A DNA stretch of 64,000 nucleotides from Bacillota bacterium (lineage in GTDB: Bacteria > Bacillota > DTU025 > MWDF01), in assembly GCA_029565935.1 (NCBI GenBank), contig JAKQNF010000030.1, positions 1 to 64,000 of the forward strand, written 5' to 3'. Position numbers and translations under genes: made by a program. This document shows positions 19,429 through 28,492 of this stretch, piece after piece (position 1 is the first letter of the stretch; the number at the start of each line of letters is the position of its first letter). The notes under the pieces are model-generated. The model did no database searches and was not told the origin of the DNA. It saw nothing but the letters and a program-made list of their open reading frames with translations.

Positions 19429-20466
19429 TCATTCCTTGAAGCTTATCTGCACCTTGCCCGCAACCGACCTTCCAAGGCCGAGCTCGAACGCCTTTACCGC
19501 TTCCTTGTAGCCTACTTTACCGCCGACCAGCGTGTTTACTTCTTCCGGATTAGAAGAAATGAGGCCGATGGCGTCCTCAAAATTGCCCGTGCCTCCTATG
19601 CTTCCCAACACCGTAAGAGCCTTTACGGTTATGAGCTTAAGCTCGTATTCGGTTTTTGGTAAAAACCCCAGAAGAACCACGACGCCCATCGGCTTTACCT
19701 CGGCGAGGGCACGTTCGACCGCACCTGGGGCACCTGTTGTCTCTACCACGATGTCCCATAAAGCGTCCGAATAGAGAGACGCGTAGTCCTCGCCGCCGAT
19801 TCGCTCGATCTTCCCTACCGGTGTAGCTCCCACTTTAATCATCGCGGCGCGCCTTGTTTCTATTAGGTCGTCACCGTATACACCCGCCGCACCGTAAAGG
19901 TTCCTCAAGGCAAGCATCACGCCCAATCCTATGGGCCCCGCGCCCAATACCAAGGCTTTTGCCCTACTCATGTTATCTAGCCCTATCGTGGCTGCCGCCC
20001 TCTTAGCGGCCCTTGCTGCCACCGCGAGCGGCTCCGCCAACGACAGAAGGTCCATCCTCACATGGGCGGGAGCCTTGTAGACATACTTCTTGTCCAGTGT
20101 GATGAACTGCCTTGAGGCTCCGTCCATCGTGATGCCGTATTTCTCTATATGCGCGCAGAGGTTCTTGTCCACGGCGCAGAGCTTGCACTCGGAGCAAAAG
20201 TGGGAGCAGTCGCCCGTGACGGGATCTCCCGCCGTAAACCGGCCCCCTTTGCCATCGCCGTCTTCGACCACCCTTCCGGCCCACTCGTGGCCGAAATACA
20301 TGGGATACTTGTGCGGACCGTTATAGGTCCCCTTATATAGATGAAGGTCCGATCCGCATAGACCGACGTTGTCGACTTCAATAAGGACCTCTCCCGGTCC
20401 TGGCTTTACCATATCCGACTTAGTTATCTCGAGCTTAAGCGGTTCTTTTAGAAGCAAGCCCTTCAT
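19429..20466 (-). CDS. zinc-dependent alcohol/polyol dehydrogenase (MDR family), paralog C
   Basis: NVGLCGSDLHLYKG, GHEWAGRVVEDG, CSECKLCAVDKNLC, LGAGPIGLGVMLAL. Confidence 0.87.
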   Translation of the reverse strand: MKGLLLKEPLKLEITKSDMVKPGPGEVLIEVDNVGLCGSDLHLYKGTYNGPHKYPMYFGHEWAGRVVEDGDGKGGRFTAGDPVTGDCSHFCSECKLCAVDKNLCAHIEKYGITMDGASRQFITLDKKYVYKAPAHVRMDLLSLAEPLAVAARAAKRAAATIGLDNMSRAKALVLGAGPIGLGVMLALRNLYGAAGVYGDDLIETRRAAMIKVGATPVGKIERIGGEDYASLYSDALWDIVVETTGAPGAVERALAEVKPMGVVVLLGFLPKTEYELKLITVKALTVLGSIGGTGNFEDAIGLISSNPEEVNTLVGGKVGYKEAVKAFELGLGRSVAGKVQISFKE

Positions 20467-20493
20467 GTGGCACCTTTCCCTTCCCTGAAGAAG

Positions 20494-20515
20494 GGGGCGG
20501 GACGAATCCCGCCCC
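20494..20515. other. intercistronic stem-loop downstream of the sugar-binding protein gene
   Basis: Perfect 9-bp stem GGGGCGGGA-CGAA-TCCCGCCCC. Confidence 0.7.
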
Positions 20516-20528
20516 GGTAGATTGATCC

Positions 20529-21458
20529 CTATTTTACGTAATTGGCTATGTTGCTCGAATCCACGACGTTCGTCTGGATTACGACCCTGGCGGGCAGCTT
20601 CTCGCCGTTCAGGAACTTTACGGCGGCCTTTACGCCCTCGTAACCTTGCTGGTAGGAGCGCTTGTCACAGCTGATGGTCATCTTGCCTGCGGCTATCGCC
20701 TTTACGGCGTCAGCGTTGGCATCGAGTCCGGAGACGAGGATCTTGCCGGTCTTGCCGATTGCGTCGATTGCCTCTACTGCGCCAAGGGCCATCTCGTCAT
20801 TTGCGGCCAGCACCGCCGATACGTTGGGGAAGCGCTGCAGTAGGTTCTCCATAACCTTCATGGCCTCGGCCCTTTGGAATTTGGCCGTCTGAGATGCAAC
20901 TATCTCGATACCGGGATACTTCTTGAGGGCCGCTTTGGTACCCGCGTCGAGGTCGATCGCGCTTTGCGCGCCGGGTACGCCTTCGAGGACTATAACGGTG
21001 CCCTTACCGTTCAACTTGGCGCCCATGGCCTCTGCCACCATGAAAGCAGCATCATAGTTCTCGACGGCGACGAACGTTTCGCACTTGCCGCCGTTTGCCT
21101 TTGTGTTCACGTTGATGACGGGAATGCCCGCCTTGTTGGCCTTCTCGATCGCGGGGATTATACCGTTGGAGTCAGAGGGTACAACGACTATGGCGTCCAC
21201 TTTCTGAATGATGGCGTCCTCTATGGCCTTGACCTGCTCTTCGTTGTTGTCCGCCTTGAGGGGAGCCAGTGTCTTGATGTTGATGCCCAGTTCCTTAGCC
21301 GCCGCTTCGCCACCGCGCTGCATATCGAGCCAGACCGGATTGACGAAGTTCTTGAGGACCAGGACGACGTTGTAGGTCTTTGCACCCGCTACCGACATCA
21401 TGCCCATGGTGAGCATGGCTGCCAGTATCACTACCGCTGCGATGCGCTTCAGTGTCAT
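20529..21458 (-). CDS. sugar ABC transporter substrate-binding protein (RbsB-like)
   Basis: Signal peptide; NPVWLDMQRGGEAAAKELG, VDAIVVVPSDSNGIIPAIEKANKAGIPVINVN. Confidence 0.9.
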   Translation of the reverse strand: MTLKRIAAVVILAAMLTMGMMSVAGAKTYNVVLVLKNFVNPVWLDMQRGGEAAAKELGINIKTLAPLKADNNEEQVKAIEDAIIQKVDAIVVVPSDSNGIIPAIEKANKAGIPVINVNTKANGGKCETFVAVENYDAAFMVAEAMGAKLNGKGTVIVLEGVPGAQSAIDLDAGTKAALKKYPGIEIVASQTAKFQRAEAMKVMENLLQRFPNVSAVLAANDEMALGAVEAIDAIGKTGKILVSGLDANADAVKAIAAGKMTISCDKRSYQQGYEGVKAAVKFLNGEKLPARVVIQTNVVDSSNIANYVK

Positions 21459-21544
21459 TGTTATTCCTCCTCGTTTTTTTGTTCGGGCTTATGTCTTTCC
21501 TCGCAGAAGAGGATCCGCCCCTAATTCACCGCCACTTGCGGTCC

Positions 21545-22483
21545 TTAATCGTTTCCTAGCTTCTTGCTTATGCGCTCTAGCATTATCGCGAAGATAATCA
21601 CACTGCCGAATACCGCCGACTGCCATAGAGATGAAACCCCGAGCAGGTTCATGCCGTTTGACAGCAAGGTGAGTATGAAAGCCCCGGTGAGGGTGCGTGA
21701 TATGCCTCCCTCACCACCGGTGAACGGGGTGCCACCGATGAGCGTCGCCGCTATGGCCTCCAGTGCGAAGGATTCTCCGATCCCTGGCTCCGCCGCGTTG
21801 AGCCTGGAGATGTACATTAGCGCGCCTAGACCGACCAAGAACCCCGCCATGGTGTAGAGGCCAATCACTACCCTGTCGGTTTTGACGCCGGATAAGAACG
21901 CCGCTTCCTTGTTCGCGCCGGTAGCGTAGACGTTGCGCCCGATCTTGGTCATGTGAAGTACCACGTACAGCACCGTGAACGCGATGGTCATGACCCAGAT
22001 TGGAGTCGGAACTCCGAGCATGTACCCAGCCCCCAGGAACCTGAACGTCTTAGGGAAGCCGTAGACTATGTTGCCTCCCATGAACACGAGGGCGAGACCC
22101 CTGGTCATCCAGCTCATCCCATAGGTGGCTATGAACGGGGGCAGCTTGATTTTGGCGACCATGAGGCCGTTTAGGAAACCGCACGCCGAAGCGACGCCGA
22201 GGCAGATGATCGTCCCTATGACGATGGTGGACGGTTCCTTAAGATAGGACGCCGCTAGGCAGCTGGACAGTGCGAGCACTGAGCCGATCGAAAGATCGAT
22301 GCCCCCTACTAGGATGACAAGAGTCATGGCGAAGCCCAGCACTGCCAGAAGTGCCGTCTGCCTGACGACGTTGATGAGGTTCGAACCGGTCAAGAAGACC
22401 GGTGAGGCCAGCGTAAGGCCCACGAAAAGCGCCGCTATGATTAAAAGCCTTGAGTATTTTAGTATTTGCGCAGCCAAGCGCAT
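21545..22483 (-). CDS. sugar ABC transporter permease (RbsC-like) 1
   Basis: GGIDLSIGSVLALSS, YATGANKEAAFLSGV, EAIAATLIGGTPFTGGEG. Confidence 0.9.
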   Translation of the reverse strand: MRLAAQILKYSRLLIIAALFVGLTLASPVFLTGSNLINVVRQTALLAVLGFAMTLVILVGGIDLSIGSVLALSSCLAASYLKEPSTIVIGTIICLGVASACGFLNGLMVAKIKLPPFIATYGMSWMTRGLALVFMGGNIVYGFPKTFRFLGAGYMLGVPTPIWVMTIAFTVLYVVLHMTKIGRNVYATGANKEAAFLSGVKTDRVVIGLYTMAGFLVGLGALMYISRLNAAEPGIGESFALEAIAATLIGGTPFTGGEGGISRTLTGAFILTLLSNGMNLLGVSSLWQSAVFGSVIIFAIMLERISKKLGND

Positions 22484-22504
22484 TCGACGACCTCCTTTGC
22501 CGAC

Positions 22505-23461
22505 CTAACGTTTTGAGTGCGTAATGACGTCGACTATGATCGCTCCCGTAATCATGGCCCCTATTATCGTCAGCTGCCACGGGGACGACAGGCCGACCAG
22601 GTTAAGCCCGTTCTTTAGTATCGAGATTATGAAAGCTCCTAGAAAGGTGCCCTTTACACCGCCGCGCCCTCCTGTTATCGGAGTGCCGCCGATTATAACG
22701 GCGGCTATGGAGTCGAATTCATATCCCATGCCGGCGGTGGGATTCGCCGAGTTCATCCTCGAGGTAAGGACTATACCAGCGACAGCGGCCAGCAATCCCG
22801 TCAGCACGAACACTGAAAGCTTCATCTTGCTTGAGTTTATACCCGAGTACCTTGCTACTTGCTCGCTCCCTCCTATGGCGTACATGTTCGAGCCGAACCT
22901 GGTACGGTAGAGCACGAACGCTATGATCGCGAAGGTCGCTGCTGCGATCAGCACTGGAACGGGTATTCCGATAATAGTAGAATCACCGATGTTCCTGAAC
23001 GCCCTGCTGAAGCCCGATACGGACGACCCTTGGGTTACAACCAGGGCGATCCCCTGGGATATGCCCATCATGCCGAAAGTCGCAATCCAGTGATGAAAGC
23101 CCCAGCTCGATACAAGATACCCCGTGAACGCGCCGCACAGGGAGCCGGCGGCAAGCCCGGCGAGTATGGCCAATATCGGCGGAAGGCCTGCCTTAAGCGC
23201 AAGCGCCGTAATTACTCCTGCGAGCGTCATGACGCCTCCGATCGAAAGGTCTATCATGCCCGAAAGGATAGCGAGCGTCATGCCCAATGCCGCTATGAAG
23301 AGGACCGAGCCCTGCAGAGCGATGTTCGCGAAGTTGGCGAGGGAGAAGAAGCCTTTTGCAGTGAACGAGAACACGCCGACGACGGCTATGATTGCAATGA
23401 GCACCCCCGATACCCTGAACCTGGGCCTGCCGGCGGTCCTTTCTATGTCGCGCCGTTTCAT
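22505..23461 (-). CDS. sugar ABC transporter permease (RbsC-like) 2
   Basis: SGMIDLSIGGVMTLAG, YAIGGSEQVARYSGI, DSIAAVIIGGTPITGGRGG. Confidence 0.9.
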   Translation of the reverse strand: MKRRDIERTAGRPRFRVSGVLIAIIAVVGVFSFTAKGFFSLANFANIALQGSVLFIAALGMTLAILSGMIDLSIGGVMTLAGVITALALKAGLPPILAILAGLAAGSLCGAFTGYLVSSWGFHHWIATFGMMGISQGIALVVTQGSSVSGFSRAFRNIGDSTIIGIPVPVLIAAATFAIIAFVLYRTRFGSNMYAIGGSEQVARYSGINSSKMKLSVFVLTGLLAAVAGIVLTSRMNSANPTAGMGYEFDSIAAVIIGGTPITGGRGGVKGTFLGAFIISILKNGLNLVGLSSPWQLTIIGAMITGAIIVDVITHSKR

Positions 23462-24981
23462 TGGACCACCTCTTTCCCCATCGCAAGGCCCAGGATGAGC
23501 TCCTGGTTCGCGTCGGTCTGCATTACTTCTCCTGTAATCCTTCCTTCATGCATTACATAGATACGGTCGCATACGCTTATGATCTCGGGCAGCTCGGACG
23601 ATATCATGAGGATTCCGACGCCATCTTTGACCAGGTCTCCCATTATCTTGTAGATCTCCTGCTTTGCACCGACGTCTATTCCCCGTGTGGGTTCGTCGAA
23701 TATCAAGACCCGCGAACCAGAGGCGAGCCATTTTGCGATCACTACCTTCTGCTGCGTGCCTCCTGAGAGGAACTTGGCGAGTTTCTGCACGGAAGGCGTC
23801 GAGACCCTGAGCTCGTCAACGTATCTCTTTGCGACCTTCTTCTCTTTGGGGCCGTTTATGAAGGGACCTGTGGATACCTTGTCCAGGGATGCTTGGACTA
23901 TGTTGTCCTTCACGGACATTATGAGGGCGAGGCCCTGCTCTTTCCTGTCCTCTGGGACGAAGCCGACTCCTTTTGACACCATGGTGCCAGGGTTTCCCGC
24001 CTTTATCTCCTTGCCGAAGAGACTTATCTTCCCCTTATCCTTGGGATCGGCGCCGAATATCGCCCTTGCGACCTCGGTCCTGCCTGCCCCCACCAAGCCA
24101 GAGATACCGACTATCTCACCTTCCCTTACGTACAACGAGATGTCCTCGAACTTACCACCAGAGCTGAGGCCGTCTACCCTCAGGACTTCTTTCCCCAGCT
24201 CCACAGGCGGTTTTTCGAAGCGCTTCTCAATGCGTCTGCCGACCATCATCGCCACAAGCTCATCCATCGTAATGCTGGAAGGGTCTTCGACCGTGGCGAC
24301 GAACAGCCCATCTCTTAGGACCGTTATCCTGTCTGCTATACGGAATATCTCTTCCATCCGGTGGGATATATAGACTATCGAAACGCCCTTGTTGGTGAGG
24401 CTTGCGATCGTAGCGAAGAGCTGTTCGATCTCCCTGGTGGTAAGCGTGGCCGTCGGTTCGTCCATTATAAGCACCTTCGCGTTCATGGAGAGCGCCTTCG
24501 CCACTTCCACCATCTGCCGTTGCGCCACACCGAGCTCCTTGACGAGCGTCTTCGTGTCCAAGTTCAGACCTAGCGACAAGAGCAGACTCTTGGCCTCTTT
24601 GTGCATTCGCTCCTCGTCGAGCACCTTCAGCGGGCCCTTCACGGGTTCTCTTCCCAAGAATATGTTTTGCGCCACGTTCCTGAACGGCAGTAGGTTGAAC
24701 TCTTGGTGGATCATGCTGATACCGAGCCCTTCGGCATGTTTGGTATCCTTCACTTCCACGTCCACCCCGCAAAGGTTTATCTTTCCGTTGTCCTTCCCGT
24801 AGACTCCGCATAAGATCTTCATCAGGGTAGATTTACCGGCGCCGTTCTCGCCTACGAGCACGTGCACCTCACCCTCATTGAGGTCGAAGCAGACCTTGTT
24901 GAGGGCGATCATCCCAGGGAAGGTCTTTGTGATGTCGCACATCCTGAGGATACATTTCCCGTCCAATTGAACGCCTCCCAT
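23458..24981 (-). CDS. sugar ABC transporter ATP-binding protein (RbsA-like, tandem ATPase domains)
   Basis: GENGAGKSTLMKIL, ISMIHQEFNLLP, LSGGTQQKVVIAKWLA, FDEPTRGIDVGAKQEIY. Confidence 0.92.
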   Translation of the reverse strand: MGGVQLDGKCILRMCDITKTFPGMIALNKVCFDLNEGEVHVLVGENGAGKSTLMKILCGVYGKDNGKINLCGVDVEVKDTKHAEGLGISMIHQEFNLLPFRNVAQNIFLGREPVKGPLKVLDEERMHKEAKSLLLSLGLNLDTKTLVKELGVAQRQMVEVAKALSMNAKVLIMDEPTATLTTREIEQLFATIASLTNKGVSIVYISHRMEEIFRIADRITVLRDGLFVATVEDPSSITMDELVAMMVGRRIEKRFEKPPVELGKEVLRVDGLSSGGKFEDISLYVREGEIVGISGLVGAGRTEVARAIFGADPKDKGKISLFGKEIKAGNPGTMVSKGVGFVPEDRKEQGLALIMSVKDNIVQASLDKVSTGPFINGPKEKKVAKRYVDELRVSTPSVQKLAKFLSGGTQQKVVIAKWLASGSRVLIFDEPTRGIDVGAKQEIYKIMGDLVKDGVGILMISSELPEIISVCDRIYVMHEGRITGEVMQTDANQELILGLAMGKEVVQ

Positions 24982-24983
24982 GA

Positions 24984-25652
24984 CTACAGTCCGAATCTCC
25001 TGTAGAGATGTTCGCGAATGCTCTCTATATGCTCTGCCATCGCTTTTTCCGCCCCTTCGGGGTCCTTTGATGAGATGGCCTGGAATATTCGCCTATGATG
25101 ACCGAGCGATTCTTTCGCCTGTTCCACGTCCCCAACCGAGAGGTAGGTCAGCCTGCTGATCTGGTTACCCAAGGATTTCAGTATCGCTTCGAGCCTTAAG
25201 TTTCCGCTGCAGGCAAGTATTATTGAGTGCATACCAAGGTCGTTTGTAAGATAGCCCAGATAATCGGAGTTTTTCAGGCTTTCCTCCATCGCGGATATCC
25301 TATCGCCTATCCTACCGATGTCGTCCGGAGTGGCATTGTCCGTACACAACCTCGCGGCCAGGGTCTCTAGTCGGGACCTGATCTGGATAATCTCCTTCAC
25401 GTCCATGATGCTGATGTCAGCGACTTCAGCTTCCCTGTTCGGGACAAGCTTCACCAGGCCGTCCATAGCAAGGAGTTTGAAGGCCTCCCTGACGGGCGTC
25501 CTGCTCACGCCGAGGCTCTCTGCAAGTTGCCTTTCCAGGAGCGGCTCTCCTGGCTTGAGTGTGTTATCCATGATCGCTTTCTTGAGGGTCTGATACACTT
25601 GCACGCTGAGATTAGGTTTGCGCTGCGGAAGGTTGTCGTTCTTCAGGTTCAT
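24984..25652 (-). CDS. GntR-family transcriptional regulator, FadR/FCD subfamily
   Basis: wHTH PLLERQLAESLGVSRTPVREAFKLLAMDGLV; FCD domain with HSIILACSGN and HHRRIFQAI; start taken at MNLKNDN. Confidence 0.88.
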   Translation of the reverse strand: MNLKNDNLPQRKPNLSVQVYQTLKKAIMDNTLKPGEPLLERQLAESLGVSRTPVREAFKLLAMDGLVKLVPNREAEVADISIMDVKEIIQIRSRLETLAARLCTDNATPDDIGRIGDRISAMEESLKNSDYLGYLTNDLGMHSIILACSGNLRLEAILKSLGNQISRLTYLSVGDVEQAKESLGHHRRIFQAISSKDPEGAEKAMAEHIESIREHLYRRFGL

Positions 25653-25718
25653 GCTGAACACGTCCTTAATCGTTCTGGGCGCGGCATCTAAACGTACCGC
25701 GCCCAAAAGCGTCAACTA

Positions 25719-26690
25719 TCAATATGGGGGCCAGGCTATTACGTAGATGTGCTTTCCGCCCTTGAGGGGCCCTCTGAGGTAGTCCTCAAGCTCCTCGGCA
25801 GTAAAGCGATTTGTCGTCATGTCCGCCGGCGGTAGGGTGCCCGCTGGGAATTTCTCAAGTATGTCGTTGACAAGCTTCTCAGTATAGTCAAGAAGAGCGT
25901 TAACGGCGGGACGAACCTTCTCGACGTCGGCCAACGTTGCCTTTCCGACAACGCCTTCGGGGTTGCCCTTTATCTCGATCGTGCCTGCGCCCACATGCGC
26001 ATACCATGGTATCGGCCTCTGGTATATGTTGCCTGCCGAATCAACGTGCCCCTTGGGCAGGAAGCCATGGAACTCCGTATCTACGGCGTCTTCCATCTTT
26101 ATCATCTCGGGGAACAGCGCTAAGGACATCGAAGTCTCGGTCTCGTCCGCATGCACGAAAGGCGTCTCGAGCACCCCTCCGTGCTCTTTGTCCTTTAGGT
26201 AGTCGGGGATGGCGTAGAACCAGTTGAGGTTCACGAGCACGCTCGGTAACTGGAAGCGGCGCGCGAAGCGATGGAGGGCGGTCGGTATGACATACTCCTG
26301 TCCGTGCCCGTTGAGCAGTATCTGCTTCCTGAATCCCATATTCCAGAAACCCGCGATTATGGAGCTAAGATAGGCGGTGAAAGTGTCTTCGTCCACCGGT
26401 ATGGTACCCGGCATGCCGATGTGGTGGTAGGGATGGGTCCCGAACCAGACGGGCTGAGAGACCGTACAGCCGGTACTCTTGGCTACTTGCTCAGCCATCC
26501 TGGTGACGAGGAATGTGTCCTCTCCGTAACATGCGTGGGGGCCATGGGCCTCAGTGCTTCCGACCGGGATTATGATCACGTCGTTCTTCTTGAGCCTTTC
26601 CTGAACTTCCTTTCCGGTCATGTTCTGGAAGTAGATTCCGTCGGCAAGGTCGAGGTGTCCGCCAGTTGGTGGTATCTGCCACTTAGACAA
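25719..26690 (-). CDS. creatininase-family amidohydrolase/hydrolase (IolN-like candidate)
   Basis: VIIIPVGSTEAHGPHACYGEDT, HHIGMPGTIPVDEDTF, NGHGQEYV. TTG start at 26690 preceded by AAGGAGG, in preference to the tracked ATG at 26765. Confidence 0.82.
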   Translation of the reverse strand: MSKWQIPPTGGHLDLADGIYFQNMTGKEVQERLKKNDVIIIPVGSTEAHGPHACYGEDTFLVTRMAEQVAKSTGCTVSQPVWFGTHPYHHIGMPGTIPVDEDTFTAYLSSIIAGFWNMGFRKQILLNGHGQEYVIPTALHRFARRFQLPSVLVNLNWFYAIPDYLKDKEHGGVLETPFVHADETETSMSLALFPEMIKMEDAVDTEFHGFLPKGHVDSAGNIYQRPIPWYAHVGAGTIEIKGNPEGVVGKATLADVEKVRPAVNALLDYTEKLVNDILEKFPAGTLPPADMTTNRFTAEELEDYLRGPLKGGKHIYVIAWPPY

Positions 26691-26743
26691 ATCCGATTCC
26701 TCCTTATATGTTAATATGAGTGCTCTTTCAACTGGTGCTCCGA

Positions 26744-26765
26744 TGGTATACTTTTGGTATACCAA
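26744..26765. promoter_or_regulatory. tandem GntR (UxuR/ExuR-like) operator in the divergent promoter region
   Basis: TGGTATAC at 26744 and perfect palindrome TTGGTATACCAA at 26754..26765; GTATAC cores 11 bp apart. Confidence 0.6.
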
Positions 26766-26890
26766 TATAATTATTCTATGTTCCTACGAGAAATCCTTCA
26801 AGATGTCATTAAAAAAGAAGAATGGTCACGAATTAGGAAAAAGTCAGGTTTATAGGTAAGATATAGTAAGCACACTACGGAGGTAATAGC

Positions 26891-28372
26891 ATGACGGATT
26901 TCATCGATATCATAGAGGCTTTAGGCGCATACCCTGGCATCGAGGATGCCAGCACCTTCGGATCATACGTCAAGGGCCGCAACGTCTACAAGGACTCGTT
27001 GTTGCTTGCCGACGGGATCCTATTCATGGTCAACAAGACCGACCCGTTCACGAAAGAGCTGGTTGCAATAACCGATGAGCCGCACCTTCTGGCCGGACTT
27101 GCCACGAACACCTCCATCCACACGGGGAAGCACATGATGGCAAGATGCCCCATGAACGTAGCAAACGCCTACTGGTTCATGGCCAGGTACAAGAACCTGG
27201 GCCCTAAGTCGATGAAGGATCATCCGGTGAGCGTGGGGCTCGGCGACAGGCTCGGGCTCGTCACCCCCGGGCACGTGGCTTCAGTAAGGAAGACGTCAGC
27301 CTTCCCCGTCTTCGCCCAGCAGTCGATAAGGGAGCTGAACCTGACCGGAAGGACGTTCAAGGACGTTCTTGCGGACGCCTTCTGGGGGGCATTCAGGGCG
27401 GGATGGCGAGAAGGCTTCGGTGCCGACGGCGACCACCTGAAGACGGAAGAAGAGGTGAAATACGCTCTCGACAGCGGCTTTTCCATGATCACGCTGGATT
27501 GCTCGAACCACATCGGATCGGAGCGCATAGGTGGAGTACGGGCGAAGCCTTTGTCGATAAAGGCGGGCGGGACGTACAAGCTGACGGACGGCACGGTTAT
27601 GGCATTCAGCGATAATGAGATAAGAAACTACACCGCCATATACCAAAACGCGATAGAGTTCACATCGGCGATCTATCACGACCTGCTCGTCGGATGCGGC
27701 AGGAAGGTGGACTTCGAGCTGTCGATAGACGAGACCGGGACGCCTACGGACCCGAAGGCGCACTACTTCGTGGCGAAGCAGCTGGTGGACGAAGGCGTGC
27801 CTCTTACCAGCCTGGCGCCGAGGTTCATAGGCGAGTTCCAGAAGGGCATCGACTATATCGGAGACATAGCCAGGTTCAGGGAGGATTTCGTGCTGCACCA
27901 GGCGATAGCGGACACCTTCGGCTACAAGCTGAGCGTGCATTCAGGAAGTGACAAGTTCTCCATCTACCCCTCGGTGGCAGAGCTGTCCAAGGGTCGCTTC
28001 CATCTGAAGACCGCCGGCACGAACTGGCTCGAGGCGCTAAGGGTGGTCATGTCGGCCAACCCCGAGCTTTTCGCGCAGATGTACTCCTACGCCAAGGAGC
28101 ACCTTGACGAGGCGAAGGCCTACTATAAGGTTGACGTGGACAAGGCGTACGTGCCGGACGCGATAGGCATCGGCTCATTCGACAGGCCCAACGTACGCCA
28201 GATGATGCACATCACGTACGGCCTGCTCCTAAGCGCCAAGACGGCGGCGGGCGAGCCTCTGTTCCGCACGAGGCTGTATCGCTGCCTGAGGGAGAACGAG
28301 GACCTTCTGGGAAGGACCGTCGAGGGCCACATAGACAACCACCTGAAAGCGCTCGGGCTCATCAAGTCATAA
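26891..28372 (+). CDS. uxaE: tagaturonate epimerase family protein (UxaE-like)
   Basis: 493 aa; GLGDRLGLVTPGHVASVR, FPVFAQQSIREL, GRTFKDVLADAFWGAFRAGWREGFGADGDHLKTEEEV, CSNHI; RBS GGAGG. Confidence 0.75.
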   Translation: MTDFIDIIEALGAYPGIEDASTFGSYVKGRNVYKDSLLLADGILFMVNKTDPFTKELVAITDEPHLLAGLATNTSIHTGKHMMARCPMNVANAYWFMARYKNLGPKSMKDHPVSVGLGDRLGLVTPGHVASVRKTSAFPVFAQQSIRELNLTGRTFKDVLADAFWGAFRAGWREGFGADGDHLKTEEEVKYALDSGFSMITLDCSNHIGSERIGGVRAKPLSIKAGGTYKLTDGTVMAFSDNEIRNYTAIYQNAIEFTSAIYHDLLVGCGRKVDFELSIDETGTPTDPKAHYFVAKQLVDEGVPLTSLAPRFIGEFQKGIDYIGDIARFREDFVLHQAIADTFGYKLSVHSGSDKFSIYPSVAELSKGRFHLKTAGTNWLEALRVVMSANPELFAQMYSYAKEHLDEAKAYYKVDVDKAYVPDAIGIGSFDRPNVRQMMHITYGLLLSAKTAAGEPLFRTRLYRCLRENEDLLGRTVEGHIDNHLKALGLIKS

Positions 28373-28406
28373 ACGCCAAGGCGTGGCAAGGATAAGTGGA
28401 TATGTT

Positions 28407-28441
28407 GAAGGGCAGGCCGTTTATGATGCGGCCTGCTCTTC
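28407..28441. terminator. bidirectional terminator candidate
   Basis: 13-bp inverted repeat GAAGGGCAGGCCG...CGGCCTGCTCTTC (one G:U) between convergent genes. Confidence 0.6.
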
Positions 28442-28492
28442 AGCATAAATCAACTCTCACTTTTCTTATCTTGACGTTCTACCTATCGCTCT

